Source: CAXXHQ01 sp963665265 (GTDB lineage Bacteria; Planctomycetota; Planctomycetia; Pirellulales; Thermoguttaceae). Taken from it: 64,000 nt of DNA. The position numbers were made by a program, and so were the translations under genes. Of the stretch, positions 16,758-25,236 are shown in pieces. Positions within the stretch are counted from its first letter, which is position 1. Each line of letters begins with the position of its first letter. The DNA lies in NCBI GenBank assembly GCA_963665265.2, contig CAXXHQ010000001.1, forward strand, positions 372,001-436,000, given 5' to 3'. Under the pieces are notes generated by a model. The model was not told the origin of the DNA, made no database searches, and saw only the letters and a list, made by a program, of their open reading frames with translations.

Positions 16758-17835
16758 CGGAATGGTAACGGTCGTTCGGATGACGCCGGCGGGACGAGGC
16801 GCGGTGGCCACGCTGCGCATGGATGGCGTCGGAACATGGAATAAGCTCATGCCGCTTATCCGAACCCGCTCCGGAAGAACGCTCGACGACGCGCCGATCG
16901 ACCGCCCGACGCTCGCGAGAATCGGCGGAGATGACGATGGCGACGGCGAGGAGGTCGTCTTGCGTCGATTTGCCGACGGCGTCGAAATTCATTGCCATGG
17001 CGGTCAAGCGGCAGTCGCGCGAATTCTTACGACACTCGAAACGATCGGCGTAAAGGCGATCGAGCCGCCCGAGTGGCTCGATGAGCATGCGGGCGATCCG
17101 ATCAAGGCCGAGGCTTGGGCCGCGCTCATGCAAGCGCGAACCGAGCGAACGGCGGCGATATTATTGGATCAATATTGCGGCGCGCTCCGCCGGACGTTCG
17201 ACGAAATCGAGTCCTTACAAAAGAGCGGTGACGCCGTGCGCGCGAGAGAGATTGCGGAAGAGGCGTTAAAGTTCGCCGAGGTCGGTCGTCATTTGGTTCG
17301 ACCGTGGCGGGTGATGCTGGCCGGCGAGCCAAACGTCGGCAAGAGCAGCTTGATGAACGCTTTGGCCGGCTTTTCGCGAAGCATCGTCCACAACGCGCCG
17401 GGAACGACCCGCGACGCCGTGACGTTTTCGATTGCGCTCGAGGGGTGGCCGATCGAACTATGCGACACGGCAGGCTTGCGAGAAACGACGAACGAAATCG
17501 AACGCGAAGGGGTCGAGTTAGCTCGGCGACGACTCGACGAAGCCGACTTGATCTTGCTCGTCGCCGACTGCGCCAAGGAACAAGCGGCTGAAGAAACGGC
17601 GTTACTCGAAAGATATCCGCAAGCGGTCGTCGTGCTGAACAAATGCGATTTGCCCGTTTGCGAAGCGACCGCGAAAACATTTACCGACGCGATTCGCGTG
17701 AGCGCCGTGACGGGCGAAGGCGTCGATTCGTTGCGGAAGATGATCGTCGCGCGGTTGATCCCCTCCCCTCCTCCGCCCGGCGCGGCGGTTCCGTTCACGG
17801 ATAAGCAAATCGAGGCGCTGCGTGATAGGGCATAG
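16744..17835 (+). CDS. MnmE-like tRNA-modification GTPase, C-terminally truncated
   Basis: A 363-residue homologue of MnmE/TrmE. The N-terminal folate-binding-type domain reads VVRMTPAGRGAVATLRMDG and FADGVEIHCHGG; the helical part GDPIKAEAWAALMQARTERT follows. The G domain has G1 AGEPNVGKSS, G2-type NAPGTTRDAV, G3 DTAGLRET and G4 NKCD. MnmE (about 450 residues) ends in a conserved C-(I/L)-G-K with the catalytic Cys; here the protein stops after FTDKQIEALRDRA, where a TAGGG repeat supplies RDRA and the TAG stop. It may be inactive as an MnmE or a specialised variant. The first six residues come from a GGATGAA repeat; ATG 16762 is the likelier start. Confidence 0.85.
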   Translation: MKDESGMVTVVRMTPAGRGAVATLRMDGVGTWNKLMPLIRTRSGRTLDDAPIDRPTLARIGGDDDGDGEEVVLRRFADGVEIHCHGGQAAVARILTTLETIGVKAIEPPEWLDEHAGDPIKAEAWAALMQARTERTAAILLDQYCGALRRTFDEIESLQKSGDAVRAREIAEEALKFAEVGRHLVRPWRVMLAGEPNVGKSSLMNALAGFSRSIVHNAPGTTRDAVTFSIALEGWPIELCDTAGLRETTNEIEREGVELARRRLDEADLILLVADCAKEQAAEETALLERYPQAVVVLNKCDLPVCEATAKTFTDAIRVSAVTGEGVDSLRKMIVARLIPSPPPPGAAVPFTDKQIEALRDRA

Positions 17836-17860
17836 GGAGCGCAAAGGATGAAGGATGAAA
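17824..17860. repeat. TAGGG plus GGATGAA repeat overlapping a gene end
   Basis: GATAGGGCATAGGGAGCG followed by AAAGGATGAAGGATGAAAG. The last codons and the stop of the MnmE-like gene lie in it. Confidence 0.8.
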
Positions 17861-17895
17861 GTCGCGGCAAGCAAAGCGGCAAGTTTTTTACACTT

Positions 17896-18010
17896 GTTAC
17901 CAGGCTCCGCCTGGTGACCGGCTAGAGTCGAGGCTCCGCTCGCCGACTTTGCGCAGCATATGCACGGCAAAGCCGTGCGGAAAGTGCGTTACCAGGCAGA
18001 GCCTGGTAAC
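17896..18010. repeat. Cluster of three GC-rich palindromes
   Basis: 17896-17918: GTTACCAGG...CCTGGTGAC. 17962-17978: GCACGGC-AAA-GCCGTGC. 17988-18010: GTTACCAGG...CCTGGTAAC. These are relatives of the GTTACTAGG...CCTAGTAAC palindromes at 22778 and 38131. The stretch 17836-18109 has no gene. Confidence 0.8.
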
Positions 18011-18109
18011 GAAGTAAGGACACGCAGGCGCAGGAAAAAGCCCGGGGAGAAGATTCTCCTCGGGCGAATATTTTTCAGAAAACGATCGAAGGTCTTCAAG
18101 GCCGCCACG

Positions 18110-19108
18110 CTAATCGGTCTGCTTGTCGCCGAGCGTGCCGTCGCAGAAGTTAGTTATGTCGTCGGCATTGTAGTTGGGATCGGTGGCTGTCGGTTGATAC
18201 GAAACCAATCCAAGCGGATTCGTGCTCGGAGCCACTCCGCTCGGATAGGCATTACCCAATCCAAAATGACCATCTAAACCGCAAGACAGTATTTGAAATG
18301 AATCTGCTTTCACCCAAACATGCGTAGCCTGAGAACAATCGCCGTAGGGACGCGGGTATCTGACAAACCCCGGGTTCGTACTTGTAACTGTGGGCGTCGC
18401 AGGCGTTCCCCCAGAAATAATATTCACCTGCCGAGTATATTCGTTATTTGACGCAGGAAGTTTAGCTGCCCGATAATACATGTATGGCGCGCTGCTATCA
18501 AAAGTCCCGCTAGTAGGGTAATAGCGATAAAGTTTAAACGTAACGACGTTGGTACGAGTCGCTCCTGACGAATCAATATAAGTGTAAGAAAGATCCCGGA
18601 AGGTCACGGTCCGAACATATTCAAGGCGTGCCGGATCGAATTTAAAAAACGCATCCTTACGAGCATTCTGGGCATCAGCTTCGTGCAAAAAAGGGCGGCT
18701 AGGATCCGCAAAAAAACCTGCGAGCGCATCATTTTTCCCCGAGTTGTTGATACCGCCTAACCAGAACGCAAGAGCGACGTCTGGAGTTAGATTTGCCGCC
18801 AAAATGCCGATATCAGCATCCGTCATATTAAGACGAGGAAACGCTCGCAGCAAAAACCGCTTAAGTCCTTGCGTATCGCCAACAGTAGTCCCTTGAAAAC
18901 CGTCCAAGGGATATTCTCCGTAAGTAGTTTTGAAGCTATTAAGTGATTGTTCAAGCTGCGTAATTTCGCTATGAATGACCACTTTTTTCGCGTAGATGCG
19001 GGCCATGTTAGCGGCTCCCACGATCAAACCGGCCAAAATGCCGATGATGACGACGACCATCAGGAGTTCGACGAGGGTAAAGGCCGCGCGAGGATGATTT
19101 TGCCGCAT
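18110..19108 (-). CDS. Prepilin-type N-terminal cleavage/methylation domain protein
   Basis: A 332-residue type IV pilin/pseudopilin-like protein. The N-terminus RAAFTLVELLMVVVIIGILA is the class III signal: positive stretch, FTLVE motif with Glu+5, then the hydrophobic helix. Ala stands at the usual Gly before the cleavage site. The following part (EITQLEQSLNSFKTTYGEYP) is typical of type II secretion pseudopilin G. The large remainder, rich in Tyr, Pro and Asn, is exported. Planctomycetes have many such proteins, often not near pilus genes, as here. Function beyond export and assembly is unknown. Confidence 0.85.
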   Translation of the reverse strand: MRQNHPRAAFTLVELLMVVVIIGILAGLIVGAANMARIYAKKVVIHSEITQLEQSLNSFKTTYGEYPLDGFQGTTVGDTQGLKRFLLRAFPRLNMTDADIGILAANLTPDVALAFWLGGINNSGKNDALAGFFADPSRPFLHEADAQNARKDAFFKFDPARLEYVRTVTFRDLSYTYIDSSGATRTNVVTFKLYRYYPTSGTFDSSAPYMYYRAAKLPASNNEYTRQVNIISGGTPATPTVTSTNPGFVRYPRPYGDCSQATHVWVKADSFQILSCGLDGHFGLGNAYPSGVAPSTNPLGLVSYQPTATDPNYNADDITNFCDGTLGDKQTD

Positions 19109-19115
19109 GGATATC

Positions 19116-19155
19116 TAGTAGGGGTTAGAGGTTAGGGCATAGGGCGTAGGGGGGC
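19116..19155. repeat. TAGGG array
   Basis: TAGTAGGGGTTAGAGGTTAG followed by GGCATAGGGCGTAGGGGGG, just upstream of the prepilin gene start. After it, GCTCCCCTGCGGGTCGCGGC (about 19166-19185) is another short motif, seen again after the array at 19283-19331. Confidence 0.8.
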
Positions 19156-19282
19156 GGAAAAACGCTCCCCTGCGGGTCGCGGCCTAAGGGTCAGTCGGCG
19201 ACCACCGGCGGAACGCCGCATAAGGCGCTCCCTACTGTCCTATTATTCGTAAAACGGCGAAAACCGCAAGCGAGAACCCGGA

Positions 19283-19331
19283 ATAGGACATAGAGGTTAG
19301 GGCGTAGGGGTTAGGGCGTAGGGCATAGGGG
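19283..19331. repeat. TAGGG array overlapping the sigma factor 3' end
   Basis: A seven-unit array (GAATAGGACATAGAGG, TTAGGGCGTAGGGG, TTAGGGCGTAGGGCATAGGG). Read on the minus strand it encodes the last residues and the TAA stop of the sigma factor. Confidence 0.85.
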
Positions 19332-20850
19332 ACACGCTCCCTTGCGGGTCGCGGCTAAATAAGTTAGGCGTCACCTCGGCGTGTTCGAGAAAACCGGCCA
19401 AGCGGGAGGCGTTATTCGGCTGCTGGAGCTTGCGGATCGCTCCGGTTTCGATCTGGCGGACCCTTTCCCGAGTCACGGAGAAGATTTTCCCGATTTCGGA
19501 GAGCGTGTAGGTATATCCGTCGGCCAATCCGAAGCGAAGGCTAATGATTTCCCTTTCCCGATAACTTAGCGATTGCAGGGCCTTGGCGACGCCGGCGCGA
19601 AGCGAATCGCGGTGTAAATCGGCAAGGGGATCGTTCGGCCGGGAGTCGGGAACGAGTTCGCCGAGGAAATTATCCCCCTCGTTGGAATAGGCTTCGTCGA
19701 GCGAGAGGGGTTTGCGGTTAACGGATAGCGCCCGTTTCGTGGCGGCGAGCGAAATCCCGGCTTCCTTGGCTAACTCTTCGACGCTCGGCGCGCGGCTTTT
19801 CGTTTGGACTAAGCGGCGGTTGGCGTCCAACACTTTGTCGGCGGCGGAAATCATATGGACCGGAACGCGAATCGTTCGGCTGTGATCGGCGATAGCGCGG
19901 CTGATCGCTTGACGAATCCACCAAGTGGCATAGGTCGAGAATTTGAAACCGCGACCCGGCTCGAACTTATCGACCGCCCGCATCAGCCCCGAGTTTCCCT
20001 CTTGGATAAGGTCCAAAAAGCTAAGGCCTCGGTTGCGGTACCGCTTGGCGATAGAAACGACCAGTCGGAGGTTCGCGGCCGAGAGTTCGCGGCGCGCGAC
20101 GTCGTAGATCTTTTGCCGTTCGGCGACCGAGTCGAGGCGATGGGCGACCGATCGAGGCGTTTCCCAAATCATGCGCATAAGGCTGCGCAGCTCTTTGCGA
20201 GCGTTGCGGATCAATTCGACTCCGGCAAACAACGGCGGATTATTGAAGCCGACGCGGCTTAAACTCGTTGGCAAGGGTTTTCGACCGCGCGGCGGCTCAA
20301 CGGTCGCACGGGTATCATTCGCTCGCGCGGCGGCGTCCTCGCGGATTCGATCGAGTTCGGACATACGCTGCGCGATCTTTTTCAGCTTATCGAAGCAGAG
20401 GACCAAGTAGCGGCGGCGGATGGGCGTTTCTTCGACCAGGAGGATGGCCTTGTGTCGGCGTCGAACGATGCGGCAATGCGCTTCGCGGCGCTCGGCGATG
20501 CTGCGTCCTCGGTCGGCGATGACGTTCCAATCGTCGTTGTTGCGTTGAAGTAGCGCCAAGGCGGTGCGTTCGTTGGCAGCTAAGACGGCCATCAGCTTAT
20601 CGCGTTCGACCATCGTCGTCAGAGTCATGTCAAAGGTCGTCTCAGGGCGCATCGTTCCCTGAATGGTCTTGCGCATGACGCCAAGTGCGGCGCGGAGCAT
20701 GAAATCGGAGTTGAGTAAAGCGCGACGGAACGCGCGACGGGCTCGCTCAATTCGTCGAGCGACCCGCATTTCCTCGGCTCGAGAAAGCAACGGCGTGGCG
20801 GACATCTGCGTGAGGTAAAGCTGGACCGGGTCGGCCTCGTATCCTTGCAT
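19297..20850 (-). CDS. RNA polymerase sigma factor, RpoD/SigA family
   Basis: A 517-residue sigma-70 protein. Region 1.2 is DPVQLYLTQMSATPLLSR; region 2 reads LRLVVSIAKRYRNRGLSF, LDLIQEGNSGLMRAV and FKFSTYATWWIRQAI; region 3 lies near VPVHM; region 4 is REREIISLRFGL and SVTRERVRQIETGAI. A basic spacer of about 150 residues separates regions 1.2 and 2. No 1.1 region is seen. It may be the main or an alternative group 2 sigma. The C-terminal tail SVSPMPYALTPTP is translated from a TAGGG repeat on the opposite strand, so the natural end has been lost or extended. Confidence 0.92.
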   Translation of the reverse strand: MQGYEADPVQLYLTQMSATPLLSRAEEMRVARRIERARRAFRRALLNSDFMLRAALGVMRKTIQGTMRPETTFDMTLTTMVERDKLMAVLAANERTALALLQRNNDDWNVIADRGRSIAERREAHCRIVRRRHKAILLVEETPIRRRYLVLCFDKLKKIAQRMSELDRIREDAAARANDTRATVEPPRGRKPLPTSLSRVGFNNPPLFAGVELIRNARKELRSLMRMIWETPRSVAHRLDSVAERQKIYDVARRELSAANLRLVVSIAKRYRNRGLSFLDLIQEGNSGLMRAVDKFEPGRGFKFSTYATWWIRQAISRAIADHSRTIRVPVHMISAADKVLDANRRLVQTKSRAPSVEELAKEAGISLAATKRALSVNRKPLSLDEAYSNEGDNFLGELVPDSRPNDPLADLHRDSLRAGVAKALQSLSYREREIISLRFGLADGYTYTLSEIGKIFSVTRERVRQIETGAIRKLQQPNNASRLAGFLEHAEVTPNLFSRDPQGSVSPMPYALTPTP

Positions 20851-21265
20851 GTGCGAATCCTTTTGAAACTTTCAGCTTTATGCAATCAGCGTCGACCGCC
20901 GCGCGCTCCCCTGCGGAACGCGACTAACCTGCTTCAAAACAGAAGCGGTCTCTTCTGTAATTGTATGCGTCTCAAGTTGATTACGTTTTTTCCGACGGTA
21001 CGGTTCATAACGAACGGCGTCCGCTATCGGAGATATTCGCCGATGGAACCCGATATTGGTTTTCCGGCAAGAAATTAGACTGATTTCGCGGGCGAGAAGT
21101 TCAAAGAATTCGATTTTCACGTCTGTATGGGGGGGAAGTAGGGCTTAGGGCGTTGGGCGTAGGGGATAGGGCCGCCGGAAGAACGTATAGTTTAGGGTCG
21201 GGGACTCCCTCGTTCCCAGGCTACCAGAGGACAGGGTTTTAAGATCAAGACTTACGGAGCGAGCG
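20851..21265. other. Intergenic stretch with repeats
   Basis: 415 bases without a convincing gene. It contains CGCGCTCCCCTGCGGAACGC (about 20901-20920), a variant of the GCTCCC...CGCGGC motif, and the TAGGG array at 21137-21171. It should hold the divergent upstream signals of the sigma factor and of the small secreted protein, but I see no clear promoter. Confidence 0.5.
21137..21171. repeat. TAGGG array
   Basis: AGTAGGGCTTAGGGCGTTGG followed by GCGTAGGGGATAGGGC. It is preceded by a run of eight G residues. Confidence 0.8.
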
Positions 21266-21619
21266 ATGAGAAGATTACTCTTTTGGGCGTGTATATTTCT
21301 GGCAACCGGCGCCGCTCGTGCCGACGACGATTCGAGCAGTTCGATTTTCGACAAGAGTTTTTACACGAACAGTCCCAAGACCGGTCAGCGCGTCGACCAG
21401 TATAAAAAAGAGAAGACGCCGTACCGCGATCCAAACGCCCTTTTCGACTCGCCGCACTCTTCGTATCCGTTCTACCCGGATTCTGCAGATATGTTTTTCG
21501 GTTGGGACATGCCGTGGCTTCGGCTCGGCGACATGTACGACTACGAAGCGTTGAAGTTCGAAGGAAGCCCGACGGACCTCTATCCGTTCGACGGCGATCC
21601 GAACGTCAATCGAGAGTAG
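21266..21619 (+). CDS. Small secreted protein of unknown function
   Basis: A 117-residue protein with a signal peptide (MRRLLFWACIFLATGAARA, cleavage likely after ARA). The mature part is rich in Tyr, Pro, Asp and Phe (SSYPFYPDSADMFFGWDMP) and has no Cys. No family recognised. ACGGAGCGAGCG precedes the ATG. It stands alone between repeat arrays. Confidence 0.65.
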   Translation: MRRLLFWACIFLATGAARADDDSSSSIFDKSFYTNSPKTGQRVDQYKKEKTPYRDPNALFDSPHSSYPFYPDSADMFFGWDMPWLRLGDMYDYEALKFEGSPTDLYPFDGDPNVNRE

Positions 21620-21628
21620 AAAGTCGAG

Positions 21629-21712
21629 CGTAGGGAATGGGGATTAGGGCATAGAGGACGGCGATTCCGGCGGCGCTCGAACGACTCGTCATGCACGGAG
21701 TGCATGACCTAC
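21629..21712. repeat. TAGGG array and CATGCAC palindrome
   Basis: GTAGGGAATGGGGATTAGGG with CATAGAGG (21629-21657), then CATGCAC-GGA-GTGCATG followed by ACCTAC (21690-21712). The palindrome has a relative at 36738-36760 and touches the 3' end of the next gene. Confidence 0.75.
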
Positions 21713-22713
21713 TGCGCGGCGGATTTGCTTCCGTCGGGCGAGCCGCTGATCGGCATTCCGGCGGGAAGCGGCCGGGCGGCCGTGGCGTAGCCTCGCTGAT
21801 AGAGATCGTCGCGAATCATCCGAAACGCGGCGAAACTGTCGGGATAAACCCAAAGCGTGATGGTGTGTCGGCCTGCCCTATATTTCGACAACGCTTGGTG
21901 AAAGTCGGAGTTGGGACGCAAGGCGGCGTCGGGCGGTTCGCCCAAGGCCGAATCGACAGGCAAAATCAACCACTTCTGCAAGCGGGCGTAGCTTCCGCCC
22001 CGGCCCGTCGAACGCATTTCCTCGGGCGACACGTCGTGCCGTTCAAGAGTGTATTTCATTCGGAAGCCGCTCTCGGGACCAATCGTTTCGGTCACTTCGG
22101 GCTGCTCGGTCAGTTTGTACATTTTGCGGCGAGCGTCTTCTTTAAATTTCGCTAGCAATTCCTCCATCGGAACGCGAATGACGCAATTGCCGGAGATCAT
22201 AAAGTGGGCTTCGGAATCGTCGACGGCGCGGCTAATCGGCGTGGGGTAGCTGGCTAAAACGACCGGCGCTTGTTGGGCCGTCTCGACGGCGCGGCGACGC
22301 GATTCCACTTCGTCGATGCGGCGGCGCAGCTCGGCCGTGCTTGCCACGACTTCGAAGTTTCTCTTCTGTTGGCCGTCGAGCGAGCGACGCTTTTCGTCGA
22401 TGACATGAGTGATGGCCGAGGCCTTTTCGGCGAGCATGTCGCGTTGGGCCGTGCGAATGGCGGCCATCTTGCCAAGGTCGTTTAACTCTTTCGCGCTCTC
22501 GGCAATTTCTTTGCGCAACGAGGCTTCGTCTTCGAGGTCTTTTTTCAGCTCAATAGTCTCGGGAATCGCGCTGACGTCGGCTTTGACCGGCGTATTCTTG
22601 ATGCGCAAGCCTTCCATGACCACCATGATAATCATGATGCTCACGACGCTGGCCACGATATCGAGAAACGAGTCGAAGTTGACCGCTTCAGTATTTTCGG
22701 TCGCGCGACGCAT
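21709..22713 (-). CDS. ExbD/TolR-like membrane protein with coiled coil
   Basis: A 334-residue protein with one N-terminal membrane helix (FLDIVASVVSIMIIMVVMEG, about 15-34) preceded by an acidic stretch, as in ExbD/TolR. A coiled coil follows at about 50-135 (RKEIAESAKELNDLGKMAAI). A C-terminal domain (about 160-320) has IRVPMEELLAKF and ITLWVYPDSFAAFRMIRDDL, which resembles the RPDGVEAYYAARSALKSW unit of its larger neighbour. It is the third gene of a minus-strand unit with an ExbB-like channel and a 777-residue ExbD-like protein. A TAGGG array directly abuts its ATG, so no ribosome site is visible. Confidence 0.7.
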   Translation of the reverse strand: MRRATENTEAVNFDSFLDIVASVVSIMIIMVVMEGLRIKNTPVKADVSAIPETIELKKDLEDEASLRKEIAESAKELNDLGKMAAIRTAQRDMLAEKASAITHVIDEKRRSLDGQQKRNFEVVASTAELRRRIDEVESRRRAVETAQQAPVVLASYPTPISRAVDDSEAHFMISGNCVIRVPMEELLAKFKEDARRKMYKLTEQPEVTETIGPESGFRMKYTLERHDVSPEEMRSTGRGGSYARLQKWLILPVDSALGEPPDAALRPNSDFHQALSKYRAGRHTITLWVYPDSFAAFRMIRDDLYQRGYATAARPLPAGMPISGSPDGSKSAAQ

Positions 22714-22800
22714 GAGTAGGGCGTAGGGGTTAGGGCGTAGGGATCAGGGATGCGAGGCGGAGCCTCGCAACTAGCCCGTTACTAGGCGGAGCCTAGTAAC
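22714..22800. repeat. TAGGG array and two GGCGGAGCC palindromes
   Basis: 22714-22749: AGTAGGGCGTAGGGGTTAGG and GCGTAGGGATCAGGG. 22751-22769: TGCGAGGCGGAGCCTCGCA. 22778-22800: GTTACTAGG-CGGAG-CCTAGTAAC, identical to 38131-38153. They separate the two ExbD-like genes. Confidence 0.85.
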
Positions 22801-22834
22801 GAGGAGGTTCTAAATATTTTCTGGAGGAGGTTCG

Positions 22835-25168
22835 TTATATTTTCTGTTCGACGGCTAGGCCGCTGTTTTCGAGGAGTTGCTGCAACTCGGTGAATCGGTT
22901 TTCGCCGCCGGGGGCGACGCGGAACTTGAGAACCGGTTTCCAATACATTCCGCGCCCGGCGATCCCCCAATCGTCCATGACGTCCCAAACCGCCGAAATG
23001 AGGGCGTCGGCGGCCATCTCAGTTCGCGGACCGAGCGGAATCGTTTTGTTGCGAACCGGACCGCGTTCGGAAACGACGACAAGACGATCGGGATAACATT
23101 CGACGGCAATCGGCCGCGTAACCGGCACGGACCCTTTGGCTTGATTGCGGAGTCCCCAATCTTGGCCGCGTTTCTTGGCCAAGTCCTCTTTGCCGTGCTT
23201 GGGCGGTTCGGGCCGCTCAGCCGGCTCGTCTCGCTCTTTTTGTTTTTCGATCCATTCGCCCGGCCGAAGCGGCTGGCCGGAGGCCATGGCGTCGGGATTC
23301 TTTCGGTAGGCGCGAGCGGCGGCGTCGGCTGCGGCAATGTCGGCTTCGGTAAGCGGCTTGCCGGGAACGTAGCCTTCGACTTTCTTCTGCTGCATGCCGG
23401 CCGATGCGGCAGTCCCCTGCCCTGTCATATTTCGAGCGGCGGCGTATTGTCCGGCGGCCGAACCGGTTTGCGAAGCGCCATTTTGCACGGAGCCGTATTG
23501 ACCGGCTCCGTTTTGCGAGGCCCCGTTTTGTGCGACGCCGTTTTGCGAGCCGACGGCTTGCCCGTTTGTTCCATATTGGACGCTTCCGGCAACTTGGCCT
23601 GCGGTCGCGGTTTGGCTGTTGCCGTCGTACGGACCGCCCATTGCGGCATTCTGTCCGGCCGAGGCCGCTTGGCCGGTTCCGGCCCCGCCGGATTGACCGG
23701 CTGCGCCTTCGGCCGAGTATCCGTTTCCGCCGGCGACGCCGTATTCGGCTGAGCCGCCTCCATTGCCATATCCTGTTACGCCGTTGGCAACTCCATTGCC
23801 CCCTCCGCCTGCGACGCCATAACCTGTTGCGCCGCCCGAGCCGCCGCCGACTCCGCTGCCGCCACTATATCCTCCTCCGTTCCCGTTGCCGCCGCCTCCG
23901 GCAAGGCCGGCGCCTGGAACGCCGCTTGCGCCTTCGCCGCCGCGGTTCATCGTAAGGTAGGGATTCGCGACGCCGGAAGAGAAAGCGTCTTCATTGTTTT
24001 TATCGCGACGAGTTTCGGCGTCGAGCGAATCGTCGTCATCGTCACGAGTGGGAGCGCCGCCGTAATGATTGCCGGGCTTCGAGGCGACGTAACCGCCGCG
24101 CGCGTCGCCGCCGGAAGAGCCGCCGCGCGGACCGCCGGGGCCAGGACGATCGGAGTCGCCGCCGTTATCGCGCACTACCCCGCCGCGATTCGAGGCGACG
24201 CGGTACGTCGGCCGAGCGCGTTCGTATTCGCGCGGCGCCGAGGCGATCAAGCGACGTTGAATTTCGCGCGACTCGGCGACTTGCCGTTCGACGAGCTCCG
24301 TCATTATGGCGTCGCGTTGCGGATAGGCGAGGTTCCAATCGGCTTCGACGAGTTCGTAACCGAAGTCGGTTCCCCAAGATTTCAACGCCGAACGGGCGGC
24401 GTAATAGGCTTCGACGCCGTCGGGCCTCACGAGCATTAACGGGTACGGCTCGCCGTCGCGATCGGGATTAAAAAGTCCGTGCGAAAGCCAGTATTCGCGA
24501 ATGCCGCGGAGCGCCGTGGCGAGCGGATTCGTGGGCCCCATCGGCCCGTCGAAGTCGGCCGAGGCGAGACGAATTCCTTCAGGCTGAACGATGACCGACT
24601 CGGCGCGACATTCGATGTAGATTGGGCGGCGCGAAGTTCCATTCGGTCCGGTGTAAGGAACGATGGCGAAGGAACGTTTTTTACCAGCTTCTTCCGCTTC
24701 GGCTGCGGTCAGCTTCTTTTCGGCGTCGGCCAAGCGGCGGCGTAGGTCTTCGATTTCGACGGCCGAGGCCTCTTGCGATTTTCGATCATCGCCGGCGCCG
24801 CGTTCCAAACTTTCAATCTCGTTTTTATAGCGGTCGATGTCCGCCGATATCTTTTGCGAAGCCTCTTCGACGTGCCCCAGGCGGAGCCGCATGTCGGCGA
24901 GCTTTTGATCCATTTCCTTGCGCGTGATCTTTAGCTGATCGACGCGAAACTGAGCCATTTCGCATTCGGCGCGAACGTCGGCCGAGGCTTCTTTGATCTT
25001 GGCCGCGGCGGCTTGCTGCGCTTGCAAACGGGCGGTGCGGCTAACGGCCAAAAGCAACGGAACGAGCGCGCCCATCGTGCAAATCAATACCGCAAGAAAC
25101 GGAAACAACGAAATGCTCGTCGCCGTCGATTTCTTGCGTCGAATTTTTGCGTAGATGGCGTAGCGCAT
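22835..25168 (-). CDS. Large ExbD-like membrane protein with duplicated domain and Gly-rich linker
   Basis: A 777-residue protein. One membrane helix lies at about 20-43 (FPFLAVLICTMGALVPLLLA). A coiled coil runs from about 45 to 155. Domain A (about 165-285) contains PIYIECRAESVIVQPEGI and RPDGVEAYYAARSALKSWG. A Gly/Ala/Asn/Gln-rich linker spans about 325-590 (units such as GVAGGGGNG and QNGASQNGAGQ). Domain B (about 680-777) contains PIAVECYPDRLVVVSERG, clearly a second copy of domain A. The layout suggests a periplasmic stator-like partner of the ExbB-type channel, using the proton gradient for envelope work. The cargo is unknown. Confidence 0.75.
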   Translation of the reverse strand: MRYAIYAKIRRKKSTATSISLFPFLAVLICTMGALVPLLLAVSRTARLQAQQAAAAKIKEASADVRAECEMAQFRVDQLKITRKEMDQKLADMRLRLGHVEEASQKISADIDRYKNEIESLERGAGDDRKSQEASAVEIEDLRRRLADAEKKLTAAEAEEAGKKRSFAIVPYTGPNGTSRRPIYIECRAESVIVQPEGIRLASADFDGPMGPTNPLATALRGIREYWLSHGLFNPDRDGEPYPLMLVRPDGVEAYYAARSALKSWGTDFGYELVEADWNLAYPQRDAIMTELVERQVAESREIQRRLIASAPREYERARPTYRVASNRGGVVRDNGGDSDRPGPGGPRGGSSGGDARGGYVASKPGNHYGGAPTRDDDDDSLDAETRRDKNNEDAFSSGVANPYLTMNRGGEGASGVPGAGLAGGGGNGNGGGYSGGSGVGGGSGGATGYGVAGGGGNGVANGVTGYGNGGGSAEYGVAGGNGYSAEGAAGQSGGAGTGQAASAGQNAAMGGPYDGNSQTATAGQVAGSVQYGTNGQAVGSQNGVAQNGASQNGAGQYGSVQNGASQTGSAAGQYAAARNMTGQGTAASAGMQQKKVEGYVPGKPLTEADIAAADAAARAYRKNPDAMASGQPLRPGEWIEKQKERDEPAERPEPPKHGKEDLAKKRGQDWGLRNQAKGSVPVTRPIAVECYPDRLVVVSERGPVRNKTIPLGPRTEMAADALISAVWDVMDDWGIAGRGMYWKPVLKFRVAPGGENRFTELQQLLENSGLAVEQKI

Positions 25169-25236
25169 GTTTTAGCGGGCAGCGTTCGGCAATCAGCTTT
25201 TAGGGATAATATAGGACGCGACTAAACGGAGCTCCG

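Noticed and set aside
23404..23955. Arg-rich plus-strand frame opposite the large ExbD-like gene
   Set aside because: It is the mirror of Gly/Gln-rich coding on the other strand; no start signal or similarity.
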